Below, in pieces: positions 7,331 to 9,890 of a DNA stretch of 9,890 nt. This DNA comes from Bacteroidales bacterium. Its GTDB lineage: Bacteria; Bacteroidota; Bacteroidia; Bacteroidales; UBA932. The notes under the pieces are model-generated. The model had not been told where the DNA came from. It was given only the letters and a program-made list of their open reading frames with translations, and did no database searches. Every line of letters starts with the position of its first letter. Position 1 is the stretch's first letter. The stretch spans positions 1 through 9,890 of the forward strand of contig SFPH01000128.1 in the NCBI GenBank assembly GCA_004552115.1, given 5' to 3'. Made by a program: the position numbers and the translations under genes.

Positions 7331-7836
7331 ATCGTGGCCACTGCCTGTGCAGCGCGGGCCCAGCGGAGGATTTTCTCTGCAACGTCGCCAGGTATGCTGT
7401 TGTCCGTAATGTCCTGAACATCATGTCCATAAATGCCGTAGGCAGGCAGTCCTTTCTGGGCGTGGGCGGCAAGAACGGCGGCAAGATACACTGCACCGGG
7501 ACGCTCTGTGCCATTGAATCCCCAGACTGCTTTCGGCCATGTAGGGTGCATGTCCATTGTCTCCGAGCCGTAGCACCAGCAGGATGTCACGGTAATGGTG
7601 GAACCGACATTGTTCTTCTCGAATTTCTCTGCGCAGGCCGCCGCCTCGGCCACTCTTCCGATGGTGGTGTCGGCAATGACGCATTCTACCGGAGAACCGT
7701 CTCCGTTGCGCAGATTGCTGCTGATGAGTTCGGCCACAGCATTGGCCAATGCCATTGTCTTCTCTTCCAATGACTCTCTGACTCCGCCCTGGCGGCCATC
7801 AATGGTCGGGCGAATGCCTATTTTCGGATAATTCAT
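7207..7836 (-). CDS. fucI: L-fucose isomerase FucI, N-terminal part (broken gene)
   Basis: First domain of the same fucI. The start ATG at 7836 gives [20 protein letters not shown], matching the family N-terminus exactly. Later blocks are [73 protein letters not shown] and [15 protein letters not shown]. Real homology ends with that Arg (residue 170, base 7327). The remaining 39 residues down to the stop at 7207 are translated from the C-terminal part in the wrong frame and overlap it by more than 100 bases. The gene is probably the first of the operon, 123 bases downstream of the preceding stop codon and behind its own promoter box. No Shine-Dalgarno sequence precedes the ATG, which is normal for Bacteroidetes. 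Confidence 0.88.
   Translation of the reverse strand: MNYPKIGIRPTIDGRQGGVRESLEEKTMALANAVAELISSNLRNGDGSPVECVIADTTIGRVAEAAACAEKFEKNNVGSTITVTSCWCYGSETMDMHPTWPKAVWGFNGTERPGAVYLAAVLAAHAQKGLPAYGIYGHDVQDITDNSIPGDVAEKILRWARAAQAVATIRTCGRNTLECAMNRWTRPRFSGAWKRASTTRRSTREHSNG
7327..7332 (-). other. fucI: Internal deletion/frameshift junction in fucI
   Basis: On the minus strand ATCCGGACATG joins ATIR (frame of the N-terminal part) directly to PDMWQ (frame of the C-terminal part). In E. coli FucI the equivalent positions are separated by about 20 residues beginning GKSYLSLGG and ending SIVD. The missing length is therefore close to 64 bases, not a multiple of three. GATCCG could have been present at both deletion borders (ACG-ATC-CGN on the left, GAT-CCG on the right), which would make this a microhomology join; that is inferred because the missing bases are not visible. 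Confidence 0.75.
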
Positions 7837-7879
7837 CGTGTTATTGGTGTTATAATTATGTGCTTTATTTACAATATGG

Positions 7880-7887
7880 CAAATATA
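7880..7887 (-). promoter_or_regulatory. Candidate Bacteroidetes -7 promoter box for the fucI operon
   Basis: The minus strand reads TATATTTG, a perfect TAnnTTTG -7 element, 43 bases before the fucI start codon. About 20 bases upstream, where TTTG is expected, there is only a T-rich GTTT that overlaps the T tract of the preceding terminator, so the -33 element is poor. The leader between box and ATG is AT-rich (AATTATAACACCAATAACACG). The position behind a terminator and before the first operon gene supports the call. Confidence 0.55.
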
Positions 7888-7902
7888 CGGTTTTTTCTGA
7901 TG

Positions 7903-7934
7903 AAAAAAACAGGGCGACCTTGACGGCCGCCCTG
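7903..7934 (-). terminator. Intrinsic terminator of the repeat-protein gene
   Basis: On the minus strand CAGGGCG (7934-7928) pairs perfectly with CGCCCTG (7916-7910); the 11 bases between them may add two further G-C pairs beyond one mismatch. Seven T residues follow directly (7909-7903). It lies 26 bases after the stop codon of the repeat protein. This is a textbook factor-independent terminator and separates that gene from the fucI operon. Confidence 0.85.
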
Positions 7935-7959
7935 ATATTATGCAAGTAAAAGTGTTCTG

Positions 7960-9768
7960 TTAATAGGTGACTGAAAGAGCTCTAATCATAACGTTATCAA
8001 CACTTGAAGTGATATACACTGTCTTCAAATCCGAAGAAAGAGTGAAATTGGCTGAAGTTCCTTCATTAAGATCCTGTGAAGCCAAAGCAGTCCCGGAAGA
8101 TGGGCTTTCTTTTACTGAAAGCGTTCCGGTAAAGGAATCAACTGTAAGATTAATTTCCTTGATTGCCTTAGGGGCAGTAATGGCAAGGTAGCTTGTTTTT
8201 TTTAATTTTGCATAACGGGCTCCAGAACCGCCACCACCAATGCCATTAAGGGTCAATGACAACAATTCTTCATCGGTAGTCTTATCTTTAATGGAAGTCG
8301 TCTTTGGGGAGTTAGTTAGTGCTCCTGAAAGTCCAGCCAAGTCATCATTGGTAACCTCAACAGTCGTAGGCGGTGCCAAAGTAGTGAAGTTTCCGCTATG
8401 CATGTAAACAACAGTCTCCCCTACCTTGTAGTATGAGCGATAGTAGTATGTTGTACCGCCTGCAAGACCTGTTGCTGTTGCTTGTTGAAGTTCATCATTC
8501 AAAAATCCCTTAACAGCAGTCATTACAACATTTACAACGTCAGGAGTATCAATAGTGGCGTTCTCTGAAGTAGAGCATATTACACCAAACTGAATTTTGG
8601 GATTTGTAACATCCCAAAGGCACGAATTAGCATCAAATATGCCGCCAAATGCCCCTCTAAATGAAGCAGTAGAAGTAGAAATAGTTTCTTTCTCTAAGGT
8701 AAAAGTCAGAAGGCTTGGATCCAAGTCTGGCATATCATAGTACAGAATGTCTCCATAAGTGCAATTATTCTGGTCTGAAACAGGAGCATAGTAAAATCTG
8801 TAGTATACCCTGATAGAAGGAACACCTACCTGAACCTGCACTAACCACTGAGCATCATTAGATATATCAGTAGAGCGATTTATCTTTTTATTTGTTCCAT
8901 CAGTCAAATCAGAAGAGAATCCATACCGAATACCTGTTACAAACTTGTCCTCATTATTCCAATCATTTACATTCAAGTGAATATTTAAGTTTGTATTCAT
9001 CTCTTCAACTTTTACAAATGCAGCTGACGGATATGTAATCTTCGTAGTAGCTGACTTGATTTCAGTCCAGTGAGCATACTCACCATTTCTCTTGATATAT
9101 CCCCTGTAATAATACGTTGTTCCAGGTGTGAGGTCAGAGAAAGACGATGTAATGAACAACATCCCGCCACCCCAATCATCCACAAGTGATGGCTTATTAA
9201 TAACATCAGAAGAAGATAGGCTGCAATCAGAATCGGTAGATAGTATTACACCAAACTCAAGACCTGATATATCCCAACCACTGTAACCAATACCCATGGA
9301 AGCTGTCATCGAAGTTTCCTTAATGGCGGACATATTACACGTCAAAGCTATCTCATCAGTAGTGAATGACTTGGCATCAGTGTACAGAGTCTTGTCACCC
9401 TTACTGTCCTTGTAAGCCAATGCCACTCTGTAATAGTAGGTGACAGCAGGCTTGAGATCATTCTTCTGGAATGAGAGATTGCCGGTGAACTCCTTGACTG
9501 TCTTGTCGGAGAAGTCATCCTTGGTAGCGTACTCGAGTGATGTTACGATGGAGTAAGTGGTCTTTGCAAGTTCGGAAACCTTGGATGATCCGGTGAATGT
9601 CACTTGACCAGGATTAACAGTAGGCTTGACCTCATTTACAGAGATGCAGGATGCGTCAGGCAATGTAACGAATGAGAGAAGGCTCTCAGCAGGACCGTAC
9701 GCATACTCTTCTCCACGCTTGATATAGTATGTATAATAGTATCCAGTGGCAGGTATTACCTTTGGGAC
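7960..9768 (-). CDS. Fibronectin-III-like repeat surface protein, 5'-truncated
   Basis: 3' part of a large secreted or surface protein. The frame is open from a stop at 9771-9769 down to the stop at 7962-7960. Convincing coding reaches about base 9750 (IPATGYYYTYYIKRGEEYAY); a TTG at 9663 is inside a repeat and is not a credible start, so the N-terminus and any signal peptide are missing. The protein consists of degenerate Fn3-like repeats of about 100-120 residues, each ending in an aromatic strand such as TYYYR followed by a KxGE-type turn and an SFTT/SATT/NFTT linker. Some repeats also carry a FGV[IL]xST motif. Residues from about 434 (counted from 9663) form a different C-terminal beta-sandwich ending RALSVTY, like the carbohydrate-binding-like tails of Bacteroidetes surface proteins. 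The DNA is visibly more AT-rich than the fuc operon. Function is unknown; adhesion or glycan binding is a guess. Confidence 0.7.
   Translation of the reverse strand, partial: VPKVIPATGYYYTYYIKRGEEYAYGPAESLLSFVTLPDASCISVNEVKPTVNPGQVTFTGSSKVSELAKTTYSIVTSLEYATKDDFSDKTVKEFTGNLSFQKNDLKPAVTYYYRVALAYKDSKGDKTLYTDAKSFTTDEIALTCNMSAIKETSMTASMGIGYSGWDISGLEFGVILSTDSDCSLSSSDVINKPSLVDDWGGGMLFITSSFSDLTPGTTYYYRGYIKRNGEYAHWTEIKSATTKITYPSAAFVKVEEMNTNLNIHLNVNDWNNEDKFVTGIRYGFSSDLTDGTNKKINRSTDISNDAQWLVQVQVGVPSIRVYYRFYYAPVSDQNNCTYGDILYYDMPDLDPSLLTFTLEKETISTSTASFRGAFGGIFDANSCLWDVTNPKIQFGVICSTSENATIDTPDVVNVVMTAVKGFLNDELQQATATGLAGGTTYYYRSYYKVGETVVYMHSGNFTTLAPPTTVEVTNDDLAGLSGALTNSPKTTSIKDKTTDEELLSLTLNGIGGGGSGARYAKLKKTSYLAITAPKAIKEINLTVDSFTGTLSVKESPSSGTALASQDLNEGTSANFTLSSDLKTVYITSSVDNVMIRALSVTY
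8370..9750 (-). repeat. Degenerate Fn3-like protein repeats
   Basis: Five copies can be counted from the aromatic strand that ends each unit: GYYYTYYIKRGEEYAYG (about 9744), TYYYRVALAYKDSKG (about 9441), TYYYRGYIKRNGEY (about 9117), VYYRFYYAPVSD (about 8808) and TYYYRSYYKVGETVVYM (about 8451). Spacing is about 101, 108, 103 and 119 residues. The repeats are diverged at protein level and I see no near-identical DNA copies, so they are old duplications and should not by themselves confuse an assembler. Confidence 0.6.
9744..9760. other. Junction between Bacteroidales sequence and a malQ fragment
   Basis: Left of about base 9750 the minus strand encodes the Fn3-like protein (IPATGYYYTYY); right of about base 9747 the plus strand encodes MalQ (WQVLPLGPTGYG). 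The two readings overlap in only a few bases around 9747-9753. Neither gene has its 5' end, and no insertion-sequence end or target duplication is visible. It is either a chimeric assembly join or a rearrangement breakpoint. Confidence 0.75.
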
Positions 9769-9890
9769 CTACCGGTTATGGGGATTCTCCTTACCAGCCG
9801 TTTTCAACTTTTGCGGGTAATCCTTATTTTATAGATCTGGAATCGCTGATTGATGATAAGTTGCTGACAAAAGAAGAGTGTGAGTCTTTT
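9747..9890 (+). CDS. malQ: 4-alpha-glucanotransferase MalQ, internal fragment
   Basis: The 48 codons to the right edge read WQVLPLGPTGYGDSPYQ, PFSTFAGNPYFIDLESL and IDDKLLTKEECESF. This is the N-terminal catalytic-barrel segment of GH77 4-alpha-glucanotransferase (amylomaltase), which transfers maltodextrin chains in the cytoplasm. The GPTGYGDSPYQxFSxFAGNPYFIDL motif belongs to the standard bacterial form; Bacteroidetes MalQ normally carries N-terminal starch-binding domains and reads ILPINDTT at this place. The LLTKEECE ending and AT-rich codons resemble Clostridia (for example Lachnospiraceae). About 30 residues that should precede the Trp are absent. An ATG at 9729 is in frame, but the residues between (MYNSIQ) lie in the overlap with the Fn3-like gene and do not look like MalQ. 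Confidence 0.8.

Noticed and set aside
9661..9663. TTG as the start of the Fn3-like protein
   Set aside because: The same frame continues upstream with another aromatic repeat end (GYYYTYY), so the TTG is internal.
9729..9731. In-frame ATG as the true start of the plus-strand MalQ piece
   Set aside because: MalQ has about 30 residues before the WQ[IV]LPL motif; the six codons after this ATG lie on the opposite gene's coding sequence and do not match.
9740..9770. Insertion sequence or integron end at the malQ junction
   Set aside because: No terminal inverted repeat, target duplication or transposase/integrase coding is visible near the join.
1..9890. A new defence, secretion or mobile system
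   Set aside because: Every intact or reconstructed gene belongs to a recognisable metabolic, transport, sensor or surface-protein family; no nuclease/helicase/toxin-like partner sets, CRISPR repeats or phage genes are present.

Overview
The window looks like a gut-type Bacteroidales chromosome fragment, genus not determinable by eye. The signs are a hybrid two-component sensor with a periplasmic propeller, a DUF4923-like secreted protein, a FucP of the Bacteroidetes form, a TAnnTTTG promoter box and no Shine-Dalgarno use. It ends in about 140 bases that look as if they come from a different phylum. Every gene except that last fragment is on the minus strand, so the reading order is from high to low coordinates.

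From right to left: (1) 9747-9890, plus strand, an internal piece of a Firmicutes-type 4-alpha-glucanotransferase (MalQ). (2) 7960 to about 9768, the 3' portion of a surface or secreted protein built from fibronectin-III-like repeats, closed by a clear intrinsic terminator. (3) A short promoter region, then an apparent six-gene operon: fucI (L-fucose isomerase), fucP (L-fucose/H+ symporter), a thiL-like AIR-synthase-family gene, a DUF4923-like secreted protein, a secreted endonuclease/exonuclease/phosphatase-fold enzyme, and the N-terminal half of a hybrid two-component sensor that runs off the left edge. Gaps inside the operon are 6, 57, 15, 41 and 4 bases.

The fuc pair would import L-fucose across the inner membrane and isomerise it to L-fuculose. 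The kinase (FucK) and aldolase (FucA) that complete the pathway are not here. The sensor is of the class that usually controls glycan utilisation, so it is a reasonable candidate regulator of this or an adjacent locus, but that is inference.

The most striking property of the window is damage. Three of the six operon genes are broken. fucI and the thiL-like gene each lack roughly 55-65 internal bases covering a conserved glycine-rich motif, and the sensor lacks one T. The right end joins two genes head to head with both 5' ends missing. Together these point to a metagenome-assembly consensus with errors and a chimeric end rather than to a new biological system, though true pseudogenes cannot be excluded from sequence alone. 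The thiL-like gene is also unusual in another way: in the parts that survive, it has lost most of the acidic residues ThiL uses for metal and ATP binding. I found no RNA genes, CRISPR array, insertion sequence or origin, and no gene-free stretch longer than about 125 bases.
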